Notes: a model not told the origin generated them from the letters alone. DNA of 64,000 nucleotides from Solen grandis (GCA_021229015.1 CM037783.1:28218605-28282604); one strand, 5' to 3'; numbered from the stretch's first letter, positions 22,011 to 33,069 are shown. Program-made: numbers and translations.

Positions 22011-23009
22011 CGGGCCCTGGATTATTTTCTATATCACCTGACATTCATTAGTAGTTTAATTCTATTTAATATATAATGTAAGTTACTAATAAATAGGAAG
22101 TCAAATATTATTTCTCCTACCACACTACTAATGGCTATTAGCAACATCAATTGCTCGAAATGTTGTTTAACATCATGGTTTATTCCTAACTGTCCCACGT
22201 TTTAATGTTCAAATTCCCAATCGTCCCACCTTAGATTTTTAGCACCTTTCTGGGTTTGTATTAATAAGGGATTATAATTTGTTTCAAAATTTACCTTAGT
22301 AAAATGTGGATATGGAAGAAGATATAGCAAATATATCAAATTATTTAGAAAAAAATCATGTATAATTAAAATCATGTTTTAGTATTACGCAAAACGTAGT
22401 TTTTGATCTTTGATAAATTGCAATTAAGCCAATTAAAATGGCTGATGCTGATGATAATTATGCTGATTAAGATATACAAACACGCCCTGTGCTCTTTGGC
22501 TTGTTGCATTTAAGTGAATTGATTAAGTTATATAAATGATACAAATTAACAGTTTTGTTAATTTGTTTGTTATCAAACACCAAACTGTTATATCTCACTT
22601 ACCAATTAACATTATCTTTAATTACGCTACTGATATGAAATATACCAATCTTTAGTTAATATTTCATTTGAAATCAAAGTATCATTTAGCATACTCATTT
22701 GACAAATCGTATCTGCAAAACTGATGGTAAACGCACAAATGAACGTGTAGTTTGTGAAGAACCAACGTGGCGGGGATAGTCTAGTGTACAATGGATTTAG
22801 ATATCAGGTAATTATTGAAATAATTGAAGATATTTAAATATGTAGTAAATATGTAACGCTTAATATTTTTATATAAAAATGAGATGATGGATTATTTGAT
22901 AAAGCTCCATAAATTATAATTAATTAAATTCTATTTTATCATTAATGGGATGATAATTACGTTTTGGACAGTATTAATGTCAGTAACATCTTAAATATTT
23001 TCTAATATG
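22011..23009. other. Gene-free AT-rich stretch
   Basis: No coding signature seen. It could include the 5' untranslated part of the minus-strand non-LTR element and the 5' end of the MULE element that follows, but no terminal repeats were found. Confidence 0.5.
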
Positions 23010-24036
23010 TAATTTCAGATCAAGTACCGGAAGCCAACAAGGGTTTACTGGGTCTGCCAAACCGAAACGCTATGAAATTAATCAGCTCATGCGGAAGTGA
23101 GCACGTGAGGAGACCACGCGCCTATTCCATCTATCTACGAGGAAGTGATTTCAAGTCTGGGAATGGAAGAAGACACAGAAGATGTTTGCAAAGGACTACC
23201 AACCTTTCCTTCTTCCAAGTCTTCTCTGTATAGGGAAAGAGGTGCTTTGAGACCAGGTATACCGAAGACCAGGACTGACATAAATCTAGAGGGAAAATGG
23301 ACGGAGACGTGGACCGGTGAGCAATTCCTGATAGTGGATGAAGGAGAGGACGACAGGTAATTAGTATTCTCAACAAGAGCAAATCTTCGAACTGGAACCA
23401 GAGACACTACTTATTGACTTTGAAGCAGCAACTAAGGTAGCAGCTCGCAAAGCATACCCGAATGTTGATGTGAAGGGGTGTTTCTTCCATTATACCCAGT
23501 ATATTTGGCGAATGATTCAGAAGTTTGGACTTGTTGGACTTTATTCAGAGAATGACGATTTCCGAAAACTTGCCAGACGAGCTGCAGTTCTACCATTTGT
23601 CCCAGTACAACGTGTAGAAAATGTATGGTTTGACGCATTGACGGATGCTGAAGATGCAGACATACATATGGAAGTTACTCCATTCACTATGTCACGAAAC
23701 AATGGGTGGGGGAGACAAAGCTAGCTAGAATCATTTCATGAATGATGGACCAAGGACCACACACAACTTAGAGGGCTGGCAAAACAAATTGAAGAAAAGC
23801 GTGAGACAGGCGCATCCGAACATATACAAATTCATTGAAATGATTCAACAGACAGACGCAGCTAATGCCATAAAGATACTACAATACAGTGCCGGTGGTG
23901 TCCGAGAACAGAAGAGGAGAAAATATCGACAACTTGAGCAGCGACTATCCGCCTTAAGACAGAAGTATGTGTCGGAAGACATCACTGTGGCGGAATATGT
24001 AGATCGTGCATCTCACTTTATACGCTTTGAGCACTG
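23010..24036 (+). pseudogene. MULE-type (Mutator-like) transposase relic
   Basis: Three pieces of a MULE transposase of the type common in invertebrates are read in order. Piece one (23145-23360) has IPKTRTDINLEGKW and FLIVDEGEDDR, continuing out of frame into LVFSTRANL. Piece two (about 23405-23722) has LLIDFEAATKVAARKAYPN, the CFFHY motif at 23479-23493 and RRAAVLPFVPV. Piece three (23738-24036) has NDGPRTTHNLEGWQ, AHPNIYKFI and KYRQLEQRL. The start of the DDE catalytic core between pieces one and two is deleted, joining FSTRANL almost directly to LLIDFE. A frameshift lies at about 23720. It cannot encode an active enzyme. Terminal inverted repeats were not seen, so the element limits are unknown. 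Confidence 0.8.
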
Positions 24037-24222
24037 AACGACTCCTACAGAACTTAAATTGTGCTAATGAGTAATTTCAGAAGAAAAAAATATTAACACT
24101 TTCAATTTCTGCAATCATGTGCTTCCTTTTTCTTGCATTGACTAGTATGCCTGCATTTAGATGGAAATAAATATCAAATATAGAGCTGGTGAGTAATTTC
24201 AGAAGAAATAAAAATGAAAACA

Positions 24223-24690
24223 CCACGTTGATGATGATGGTGTAACGTATAAGTCATAACACCACGTTCATGATGATGGTGTAATGTATAAGTCAAAACA
24301 CCACGTTGATGATGATGATGATGATGATGATGATGCAATGTATAAGTCCAAATACCACATTGATGATGATGATGCAATGTATAAGTCCAAATACCACGTT
24401 GATGATGATGGTGCAATGTATAAGTCCAAATACCACGTTGATGATGATGGTGTAATGTATAAGTCCAAATACCACATTGATGATGATGGTGCAATGTATA
24501 AGTCCAAATACCACATTGATGATGATGGTGTAACGTATAAGTCATAACACCACATTGATGATGATGGTGCAATGTATAAGTCCAAATACCACATTGATGA
24601 TGATGGTGTAATGTATAAGTCCAAATACCACGTTGATGATGATAATGATGTAATGTATAAGTCCAAATACCACGTTGATGATGATAATTT
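24223..24690. repeat. 39-bp minisatellite (~12 units) with GAT trinucleotide core
   Basis: Units of 39 bp read ATACCACGTTGATGATGATG then GTGCAATGTATAAGTCCAA. One unit is expanded by extra GAT triplets (about 24308-24335). Because 39 is divisible by 3 and most indels are multiples of 3, open frames of 70-132 codons appear in four frames on both strands (His-rich, Asp-rich, Ile-rich or Ser-rich). They are consequences of the repeat and are not supported as genes. Confidence 0.95.
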
Positions 24691-25246
24691 TATTTACATG
24701 TATAGTCCAGGTCCACTTGGGTGATTAAATTTAAGTTTGGTCTTTGAAACGAAATATATGTATCATTTAAAACAGTTACTTTGTATAATCTGAATAGGGT
24801 AGCTTGTTGTTTAAAATAGGGACAACTGAATGAGTTTCGGTTTTCAGAAACACTCTAACCAATGCTCACCATCATTCAGAATTATGAATTTCCCTATTTT
24901 TTATATTCTTGGTCAAAATATTTCTGCTCGGTATGTCTTTGAAAACTTGGTTTCGGCTAGTGTATGTTTTTCTTTATGATAAAGATTTTTACCTATGAAT
25001 TAGACACTAATTTGAGACGTCATCCGTCTTAAATTGGCTGTGACTGTAGACTGTCAGATAGCCTTTAAACGTTTGCATATGTTTGAAAATGTAGAAGTGA
25101 CATGTTACACCTTATAACCTATATCAGAATCAAACAAGGTACACTATTGAATTATAGATCAGCATAATTTCTTTATTTTTACAAAGCCGGTAAATCATTG
25201 ATTCATTATGACATCGCTCGTGCTTAGAGATTGTGCTAAATGCTAC
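24691..25246. other. Gene-free stretch
   Basis: AT-rich; nothing recognised. Sequence at about 25155-25190 (GATCAGCATAATTTC) has weak inverted similarity to ~27900-27925, so the outer limit of the following inverted-repeat element may lie here. Confidence 0.5.
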
Positions 25247-25431
25247 ACCAACGCTAAATGTCGCACTTGACGTAATATGTCCGCGGCTGACGCTAAATGT
25301 CGCAACCAACACTAAATGTCGCAAAACTCCCTGAAGTTATATGTCGCATCTGAAACGTCAAATGTCACAAAAAAATTGCACCGCCGCTAAATGTCGCAAC
25401 ATCAACCGAAATGTCGCACTCTTTTATAAAA
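25247..25431 (+). repeat. Left inverted arm with repeated CGCTAAATGTCGCA motif
   Basis: The words CTAAATGTCGCA / TATATGTCGCA / AAATGTCGCAC recur about eight times at 15-35 bp spacing. The arm ends with the perfect palindrome CTTTTATAAAAG (25421-25432). Regularly repeated subterminal words are typical of transposase-binding arrays. Confidence 0.85.
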
Positions 25432-25892
25432 GGAAATTGATAATCCATTTGATGATTTGTTTAAAGCGTTTCACAAGTATTAAGTTAAAACATGATATAA
25501 ATGTTGTACGTGGTAATAATCTAATAAATGGCTATTCATTCGTTCATGCTATTGTTTAGTATATGCCCCGGGTTCATCGCTTTTGGTCGTCTGATTCGGG
25601 GAATTTGTTTGGGCGATAGCTCTAGAGCAGACGGACCCAGTGAACAGCATACTTCAGAATCACTGTGCCAGACAACCGTTACTATCCATTCCGAGTTGTT
25701 TCCTTTACGGAGACTACAAAAACACGGAACAGTTGGTGCAAGTTCAAAGGGGACAGTTTGGGCAAGTTCGCTTGGAACAGCTAGGGCAAGTTCACTCGGA
25801 AAAGTCTACATTTCATATTTTGAAGCTATCTCAGAAACCAGTACTCTCAGTGCTTTGATTTTCATCGTGGCATTATATGTCGTCGTCGCCGG

Positions 25893-25893
25893 G

Positions 25894-25929
<36 letters not shown>
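25893..25929. repeat. (TG)n microsatellite
   Basis: About 18 TG units inside the long-inverted-repeat element; they give the Cys/Val tail of the open frame 25528-25932. Confidence 0.95.
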
Positions 25930-25931
<2 letters not shown>

Positions 25932-26136
25932 ATAGAACGGGGAGTGTTGGCCTATTTTTTTCTTGAAAAGACATCTGATTTGCAAACTAATCTAGAAGTT
26001 AGATTGTCAACTGATTCCCTTTAGATTAAAATTATAAGAATATTTGTTTCAAAACCATTAAAAAAATTGCAGATAATTACTTGTAAACGAAATCATATTA
26101 TATTTTCTGATCATTGTGTCTTAAAGATTGTTTCAT

Positions 26137-26221
26137 ATATCGTCCATTGAAAGCCAGAGGAGGCTATAAGCATATGTAAAAAGAAGGCTGATAGCTCCTT
26201 CTGGCTTTCAATGGACGATAT
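26137..26221. repeat. Hairpin with 21-bp perfect stem inside the inverted-repeat element
   Basis: The arms at 26137-26157 (starting ATATCGTCCATTGAAAG) and 26201-26221 are exact reverse complements over 21 bp. They extend imperfectly inward (AGGAGGCTAT against ATAGCTCCTT), leaving a loop of roughly 20-40 bases. Confidence 0.9.
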
Positions 26222-27690
26222 AATCGTATCTAATTTTTAAAAGTGATGCAAAACCGGAACGATTATAATAGAAATATCATTTTTAAGCACTAACACTGAT
26301 CAGAAACATTTCATATTTAGGATTTCGTTTAGCATTTATTGTCTGAATTCATTGTAAAGATTTTGAAACAAATATTTTTTAATCCTAAGGCATGCACTTT
26401 CAGTTTAAATCTAAACCAAACGGACAGTGTAACGGTTGAATTTACGGACACATTAAAAAGTCAGTAACGGCTAAATGGTTTTATATAATGGTATATATTG
26501 AATACATGAGCCTCGTATCCAATAAAAATCCAAATAAAATTTGAAATTGTATGTTATTTTTATTTTTTCCGCCGCCTTACGAGACAGCAGAGCATCTTTG
26601 ATATTGAGTACCGGTAAACACATTATTCCAAATCATCATTGTGTTCATAAATAGATGTAGAATGAAATCTAAACAGGTTTCAATTAATAAAAAAAAACTC
26701 TGTCCAAAGAGCACTTTTGTTAAACAGTAAAGAACCATGAAAGAGAAAATCATCAATAAACAATAAGCAAAGTACGAAACATTTGCATTGTATATAGTGA
26801 ATGATCTCGCTGTTTACCCTGTGAACTTCATGAAACAACAGAAGTGTTTATCTAAGTGCCAAGAAATCATTACATGCGTTCCTGGTGGCTCCTTATGCCT
26901 CCCGGATATTTAAAACATTTTGGTGAACCACGGTGCCATTACGGTTGTACACCGGTTCACCTCGGTTCATCCGGGATCACTGATCCGGGATACATCAACT
27001 TATTTCATGAAAACAAAGACCTAAACCCAAATTTTGTTTCGGTTTTTGATGCAAACCAGTATTTCACCTCTTCACCGCAAGTGCAATGATATATTTCAGA
27101 TCACCACTGTCACCGGTCTGCTGTAGTTAAAGTAAATTGGCTATTTTTCCCCAATTTAAAGTGAAACCACAATATATCTGTATTCATTTCATTGATTGAA
27201 ATACGATCGTTAACTTGGTATCGATTATTTTGTCGAAATGGCTAAAATTTTGATCGTACTCTATCCTCAGTGAGCATAAAAATGCAGAGAAGAAAACTTC
27301 AAACCGGCATTCCAGTTTTGTTTGTGAATACCCTATTCATTTTCTAAAAACGAAATCTAAAAGACTGTGTTTTTTATTGTGCTTTATTGTAATTTCCAAA
27401 AAAAATAAAATGTGTTTTTTTTGTTTTTTTTTTTTTTGGTTTTTTGGGGGTTTTTTTGTAGATATAGAATGTATCTAACCTCAAAGTGATGTAATTTTAC
27501 TCATGAAATATTCAAATTAGATCACTTTTCGGTGAGATATACTCCCTACCTACTCAAAACAAACATCCTCTGTATCTCAAATCGGCACAGTAAAGACTTG
27601 GCCTTTACAGTCGTACCTGGTTCGTACCGGTAAACCCTAGCCCACTGTTCCGGGATACGTCGGGAGCAGTAAAACTACAAAAATATTACT

Positions 27691-27866
27691 TATAAAAGGG
27701 TGCGACATTTAGCGTTGATGTTGCGACATATAGCGGCAATGCAATTTTTTTGCGACAATTGACGTTACAGATGCGGCATATAACGTCAGGAGGTTTTGCG
27801 ACATTTAGTGTTGGTTTCAACATTAAGCGTCAGCCTTGCGGCATATTACATGACATTGAGCGTTGT
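27691..27866 (-). repeat. Right inverted arm with repeated GCGACATTTAGCG motif
   Basis: Inverse copy of 25247-25431, beginning TATAAAAGGGTGCGACATTT and carrying GCGACATATAGCG, GCGACAATTGACG, GCGGCATATAACG and GCGACATTTAGTG words in the mirrored order. Confidence 0.85.
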
Positions 27867-29429
27867 TTAAACAGAATTACGACTAAGTATGTATATTTTT
27901 ATGAAATAAGCTTTGATCATTATGACAATTAACGAGTAAGTTAAGTGTTTCTTTGACTGAAGGAATTCATTCCCAGCTGAAAGAGGTATTGGATAAGGAT
28001 GAACTTCGCTTGATTTTAACTGTAAAATCGATTAACAAGTCGAGAAAAAATGAAGCAAGCGCTACAACTCTCGACGTTACACATGACTGTATTGGACAAT
28101 ATAATATTGCGATGTAAGATTTTTGTACAGTTATACTATTAAACGAATGAGACATGGTTGCCACTATAAACTTGATTGCGACTGTATTTTTTTACCACTG
28201 CAAGGTTAAAGCTATTTTTAACAGAAATGGTTCATTATAAACAAATTGGAAACATATATCGCTTTTAATCTTATATGCCTTACAGATCAACGATGTCATA
28301 TCATTTGCGATCGAGTTGGTCCACCGACGGTTATTCTTATTCTTTATATTATAGGAAAAATTCATAGATTCTACCTTCTCAAAATTCACACACAACAATG
28401 ATGCCAACTGATCTTGTACGTACAATCAATAATGTTGGTATTTAAAATAGCGTCTTTCATTCCATATAAGAATGGCTCATTTAGTGACGCATTTTATTAC
28501 GTGTACAAACCAACGCGTAGAACAAATTGGATACGGTATATTTCATCTATCATTAAGCTGTTGTATTTAAATGATTAATTACGTAAAGGTATTCAGGTGA
28601 ACTAAATCTATATGAATATATTTGATTGGATAATCAGAGTTGTTTGTCCCTTGATATACCTGGTAATGGTACGTTTAAATTGAGGGTGATTTTACGTGTT
28701 AGGTAGAATGTGTTTGCTTTTCATGCTAGCATTATCTAACACAATACTGATGTATACTGGAACACGACCTTATTTTGACAGTTCTTTATCCTGTGGTTTT
28801 TATATCAATTTCTTACATTCCAGTTACGGAATCCTGTTAGGGACATCGCGATTTTTTTCATTACTATTCACAGGCCATCCACGAAAACATTTTTTGAGAT
28901 TTAGTGATGCGCTTTACGTGATAGCAAACGAAAATTCTCGAAATCGGAATGTTAGAGATCAAAAGAAACATTGGAACCTATGTGTAGGGTTCAATTTTCG
29001 CGTGCGCTTTACACCATTAAAATTGATAAAGAAAGCAAAGACTTTCAGCAGTTTTTCCCTCTGAATCGATGAAAAATATGCTTTTCGCGATAGCTTAAAA
29101 TGACGTCATACACGTGGTATTGCCGGTTTTGAAAGATAGCGGAAAGATTGCTAACTCATGATTTTGGTGGCCAACCTTCACGGAGTGGTTGTTTCCCTTA
29201 CTTTTTTCTTTCTCTTTTGTAAAGAAAGATAACTGTGTCAGAGAAAATTGTCGCTGATGAGATTAATGTAAGAGAGTTGTCTTCCATTCAACGTCTAAAA
29301 GATTAAGGAAGTTACTCATTAATCGTCTAAAAAAACTAACAACTTAATCGGTATACTTAGTCTTAGGTACAAAAGAAAATACATATACAACAATATGGTT
29401 TTCAGACTTTTATACAGCGTATGCCATAA
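27867..29429. other. Gene-free stretch with one unassigned open frame
   Basis: AT-rich. The longest frame begins with ATG at 28708 and ends at 29064 (118 codons). Its start is hydrophobic (MCLLFMLAL), which could read as a signal peptide, and its tail is basic. No domain, splice pattern or family is recognised, so I do not call it a gene. Confidence 0.4.
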
Positions 29430-29711
29430 TTGGTAGAGAACTGGTCCCGGAGGCCGAATGGTTAGGGACGTCTCGGTCTCGATCCCCGGCCGAGACATAC
29501 CAAAGTCTAAAACCTGGTATAGCCCCCTTGCTTGGCGATCAGCATATAAGAGTATTTCCAGGATTCGTTGGTCTAGTGTCAGGATGATGTGACTGAGTGT
29601 GGTATCATGCCACTTGTCTACGGCGTGATACTGTAGTGTGACAGCACTATATCTGTCTCAAGTAAAGACTGAAAAACTGTTGGTGGGATGTTAAATTCAA
29701 TAAACAAACAA
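29430..29711 (+). mobile_element. tRNA-derived SINE (CTTGCTTGGCG family), plus strand, nearly full length
   Basis: A tRNA-like head (GGTCCCGGAGGCCGAATGGTTAGG, then TCTCGATCCCCGGCC, at 29433-29495) leads into CCCCCTTGCTTGGCGATCAGCAT (29524-29548). A body with GTGTCAGGATGATGTGACTG and GTGATACTGTAGTGTG follows, then the 3' end GTTAAATTCAATAAACAAACAAA (29689-29711). This is the most complete member of its family in the window. The (AAAC)-type tail is consistent with a LINE-mobilised SINE. Confidence 0.85.
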
Positions 29712-30096
29712 AGGGTAGAGACAGTATTAAATCATTCGTATAGATATATCTATCAAGCAATGCCTGGTCCGTATAGTGGCTTATTTCTGCCTTATCGTAA
29801 TCTCGTTTCGGCGTATCCTCGCCTTCCGTTGAGCATGCGCAGATATGCTTTAGTTTAAACATACATATTTTTTTCGTCTAACAATACAATATACAAACAT
29901 AATATCAAGAAATACATGAAAGAGGATTAGAACGAAAGCGGGGCTGATTTAGTTCTTCTCCCATATATGCTACAATTTGTATATCAAAATGGCAATAGAC
30001 ATATCACATGGTCCACATGGAATATAACTGAAAGAGAGAGGGGGGTGGGGGAGCTCAGACAAACCTTTTACTGTCATTAATATATTTGTGAATACA
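29712..30096. other. Gene-free stretch
   Basis: AT-rich sequence with a GAGAGAGAGGGGGGTGGGGG run near 30031-30050; no coding or element signature beyond that. Confidence 0.6.
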
Positions 30097-30300
30097 TTAA
30101 AATATATATTTATTTTCTTTAATCGAGAGTGAAGGAATTCCATATAATAAGGAGTTCAGGTCAACATGATACATGTTGAGATTAGAGAAGAGAACAGCCC
30201 GGCAGTCTTTATAGATTGGGCATTGGAAAAAAAAATGGTAACTTGTCTCTGATTGCCCACAAATGCATTTAGGATCCTGTATATTATTTTTCGAGTACAA
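30097..30300 (-). pseudogene. Non-LTR retrotransposon ORF2 C-terminal fragment, minus strand
   Basis: A 67-codon frame carries CICGQSETSYHFFFQCPIY, the Cys-His motif (CxC...HxxxxC type) at the C-terminus of many non-LTR retrotransposon ORF2 proteins, followed by LLYGIPSLS. The rest of the element is absent, as expected of a short or degraded copy. It resembles the C-terminus of the relic at 20390-22010. Confidence 0.75.
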
Positions 30301-30352
30301 ATAAAAATTTGATATGCTTTATGTCAGCGATGGATGCAATAAATCATTGCAT

Positions 30353-30392
30353 TAAAAACTAAACATAAATTAAAAACTAAACATAAATTATA
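30353..30392. repeat. 18-bp tandem duplication
   Basis: AAAAACTAAACATAAATT is present twice in tandem. Confidence 0.9.
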
Positions 30393-30787
30393 TCATTAAA
30401 TTTTAGTAAATTATACAATTTTGTTAATGTTTATATACATCCAAGAATCTATTTTTGCTTTGTAAAGCGGAAATATAATCAAAATTTCAAGCCGCGGGTG
30501 CCAATTAATCCAGTTTTATAAACCCATTTAAAACTTGCGTTAACATGGTCGTTACAAGAAAAGATGAACACACCGTTTGTTCCAATTGACTGCTAACAAT
30601 AAGCACAGTGCCACTGTTACTCTCCCCTTTTCTCCTGCTGCAGACTATAAGATTTGTATCAATATGTGTATTCAAATAATAGGAAGCATCTTTCATGATT
30701 TCATTTATGTTTTATTTTTCTTTTATATATATATATAATCTCCGATAATACAAAAAATATTTTTAAAAAGATAAAAAGAATATAATC

Positions 30788-30880
30788 CTCGAGCTGGAAT
30801 CGAACCCTCATCGTTCTCTTGCGACGCGCTGATGGCAAATATTCTGTCTAGCCTACTGACTGTGGTTATGTGAGGACGAG
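30788..30880 (-). mobile_element. tRNA-like sequence (SINE head or tRNA relic), minus strand
   Basis: On the minus strand GAGGGTTCGATTCCAGC (about 30791-30807) has an exact B-box (GGTTCGATTCC). Upstream is a stretch with AGTAGGCTAGACAG and CGTCGCAAGAGAACG that could be the D and anticodon arms. No A-box or good acceptor stem pairs with it, so a functional tRNA gene is unlikely. Confidence 0.5.
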
Positions 30881-31112
30881 CTGTCTTTATAGATGATCTG
30901 GTGAGATTCATGTCAGTAATGGGGTTCAAAATATCTCCAAATGAATAGCAATTGAAGGCTATTATTTCACATGACCGAATAATATCATGTCATAAACTAA
31001 TTCATGTAATTTAATGTCATATGGAGAAGAGTTTATATAAGATGCTACGAAACTTGTTCACTAATCCAAATCTGTACACCTATCTAATGTTTTGTTTGAA
31101 ACTTTATCACTG

Positions 31113-31168
31113 GAGGATTCAATTGGGGGAGGGGCGTTAGGTGCGCCCCCACCCCCAATTGAATCCAC
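31113..31168. repeat. GC-rich hairpin, ~22-bp stem
   Basis: The left arm begins GGATTCAATTGGGGG (31115) and the right arm ends CCCCCAATTGAATCC (31166). The stem is essentially perfect except for a one-base offset in the C/G runs, with a short loop around TTAGGT. It is followed by a (C)11-type tract. Confidence 0.85.
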
Positions 31169-31435
31169 CCAACGCCCCCCCCCCCTCTAAAATTCCCCGA
31201 CCATACATAAATGTAGACACACAACCCCAAAACACTCGCAAAAACGCACTATTTCGAAGCTTTATATTTAGATAAAATCGCGATTGAGTCCCCCCGAATC
31301 CCCAGTAAAACCTGAACTATGTCCTTCTTACTGCTCGGGCATTGCATAGTCACTGCCTACATTTTTTTAATATAGCGCCACCCCGCCCCCTAACCTTTTT
31401 CCGGCACTGGATATTATGTTTGTGTGTTGTAAAAC

Positions 31436-31462
31436 TTCTCTCTCTCTCTCTCTCTCTCTCTT
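31436..31462. repeat. (TC)n microsatellite
   Basis: About 13 CT/TC units immediately upstream of the SINE at 31487. Confidence 0.95.
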
Positions 31463-31486
31463 TGAATTTCATAAACCACTATTATA

Positions 31487-31745
31487 TAGGGGGCCGCCGT
31501 GGCCGAGCGGTTACAGTCTAGGACTACAAATCTCTCAGCCCCTCACCGCTGTGGGTTCGAATCCCGGTAGGGACTTCGGATTTTTCATGTGAGGAAGCCT
31601 TCCAGCTGGCTTGCAGTAGGTCGGTGGTTCTACCCGAGTACCTCTGTGTACTCGGTGTCTTCCTCCACCTGTAATTAGCTGGACGTCGCTATGTGATTGA
31701 AATACTTTCGCAGCCACGGTAAACCCCAATACATCCAACCAACCC
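31487..31745 (+). mobile_element. tRNA-derived SINE (GGTTCGAATCCCGG family), plus strand
   Basis: The head GCCGCCGTGGCCGAGCGGTTA (31492-31512; A-box-like TGGCCGAGCGG) and GGGTTCGAATCCCGG (31553-31567; exact B-box GGTTCGAATCC) form a clear Leu/Ser-type tRNA-like promoter. The body contains CATGTGAGGAAGCCTTCCAG, TAGGTCGGTGGTTCTACCCG and GTCTTCCTCCACCTGTAAT. The 3' part runs to ACCCCAATACATCC. It is the best preserved of three copies here (others at 19250-19450 and 50843-51005). Confidence 0.9.
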
Positions 31746-33069
31746 CTATTATACAAACTAAAATGAAGTTTATCCGCCAATGTAATTCTGAACAAGATTT
31801 ATTAGTGCATAATTTGGGTATTATATAATAGAATATAACATGACTGTATAAGGGAAGGACCATAACTAATAACTTATAACTAATATTTTTAAACTTAGAT
31901 TCCGCTTTACATAGTAAATACAGATTCTACGTTAGTTTACATACACAAGATAATGTAAAAATACAAGGATCTTACGTATATCAAATAAGAGGTGGCGGTG
32001 TATAAATAATGTCGGTTTAATATTATATTGAGCAATCAACTGGATCTTTCATGCGAGTTTTTTTCCTCAACAACGTTTTAGAAATTTATGACGTTTTTTC
32101 AGTTTAGAGCACAACTAAGACAAATACAGTATAAACATGTTTTATGGCAATACAAGGGCCAATAAATGTTATTTATTGTCGAACTTCCTCATTGAGTGTT
32201 TATTCCTTTTCAAAGTTATCTAAGATTTACGATATAAATAAATCATTATAATGCAAAACGAGATTCGTCTGGTTTATGTAACGAAGAAGTGAGATTGATC
32301 TACATGAGGATACCGAGTCACCCACTCGTGTCATTTCTAGTATTACTAGACTATTACTTCCCGTGAGTAATGACTGGGAAGTTATGGTTTATAAGCCTTA
32401 ATATAACATTTTATTTACATAAATAACAACATTAAACCCGCGTCGGTGAATTTATGGAACGTCGATTTTTTTTCCATAAACTTTAAGCGACACTGATGTC
32501 TATACACTATTAACCCATATATATTCTGAAAGAGCATAGTTTCCAGATCCCATAAATATTATCCTCAAGAAAATCCATCCATAAATAAAAAAAAAAAGAT
32601 ACAGCGATTTAAAAATCAACATCTCCAATCGGAATTCGCTCCGACTGGGAAAAGATCGATCGATACCTGTACGTTGTCGGAAATTTCCGATCGAATTTCA
32701 ACAGTCCAACCGGAGAAAAACGATCGTTTTTTCTCGATACCTTCTTTATTTTTTTTCAGAAACATTGGGTGGTTGTTTATTGTTATCACCTGAACTTAGA
32801 ATGCAAAATAAGTATTGATTTTGATGACGATGGTGACGTTATTTACCTAAATTTATTTATGATATGGTAATCGGGGTAAAAACAAAAACAAATATTTAAA
32901 GCGTGTACAGATTCTGCAGCAACTTGCTGTTTCAAAGGAACAATAAGTACATATTTACTTACTTGTTAACGAAACAGTAACCTATTTTTACTTTTTAATG
33001 TATCTATCTGCCTTTCCTCTTCTCTCTCCCCTCCCTCTTTCTGTTTTGTTGCATATAAATTTATTTAAC
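31746..33069. other. Gene-free AT-rich stretch
   Basis: No coding or element signature. GATCGATCGATAC and ACGATCGTTTTTTCTCGATAC words near 32655-32740 look locally repeated, without a clear element. Confidence 0.55.

Larger units (their letters stand above)
25247..27866. mobile_element. 2.6-kb long-inverted-repeat element, non-autonomous, family unknown
   Basis: Inverted arms of about 180 bp (25247-25431 and 27691-27866) bound about 2.26 kb. Both arms have the same internal order: CAACGCT, GGCTGACGCT, CCAACACTAAATGTCGCAAAA, a GTTATATG-CGCATCTG word, AAAAAAATTGCA, CGCCGCTA and ATGTCGCAACATCAAC, ending beside TTTATAA. The interior has no transposase. It contains an unassigned frame with a 24-bp triplicated segment (about 25730-25802), a (TG)n tract, a strong hairpin (26137-26221) and T-rich sequence near 27410-27460. 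It resembles a foldback- or MULE-like non-autonomous DNA element, but no target-site duplication was identified. Confidence 0.7.

Noticed and set aside
24174..24666. Open frames of 73-132 codons, His-rich, Asp-rich, Ile-rich and Ser-rich
   Set aside because: They follow from the 39-bp period and GAT expansions and occur on both strands at once.
25247..25431. CRISPR-like array of spaced repeats
   Set aside because: The words are only 11-14 bp, unevenly spaced and imperfect, mirrored at 27691-27866, in a eukaryotic genome; this is a transposon arm.
28696..29064. 122-codon frame with a hydrophobic, signal-peptide-like start
   Set aside because: The first codon is GTG; from the ATG at 28708 nothing resembles a known protein, and no splice or promoter context supports it.
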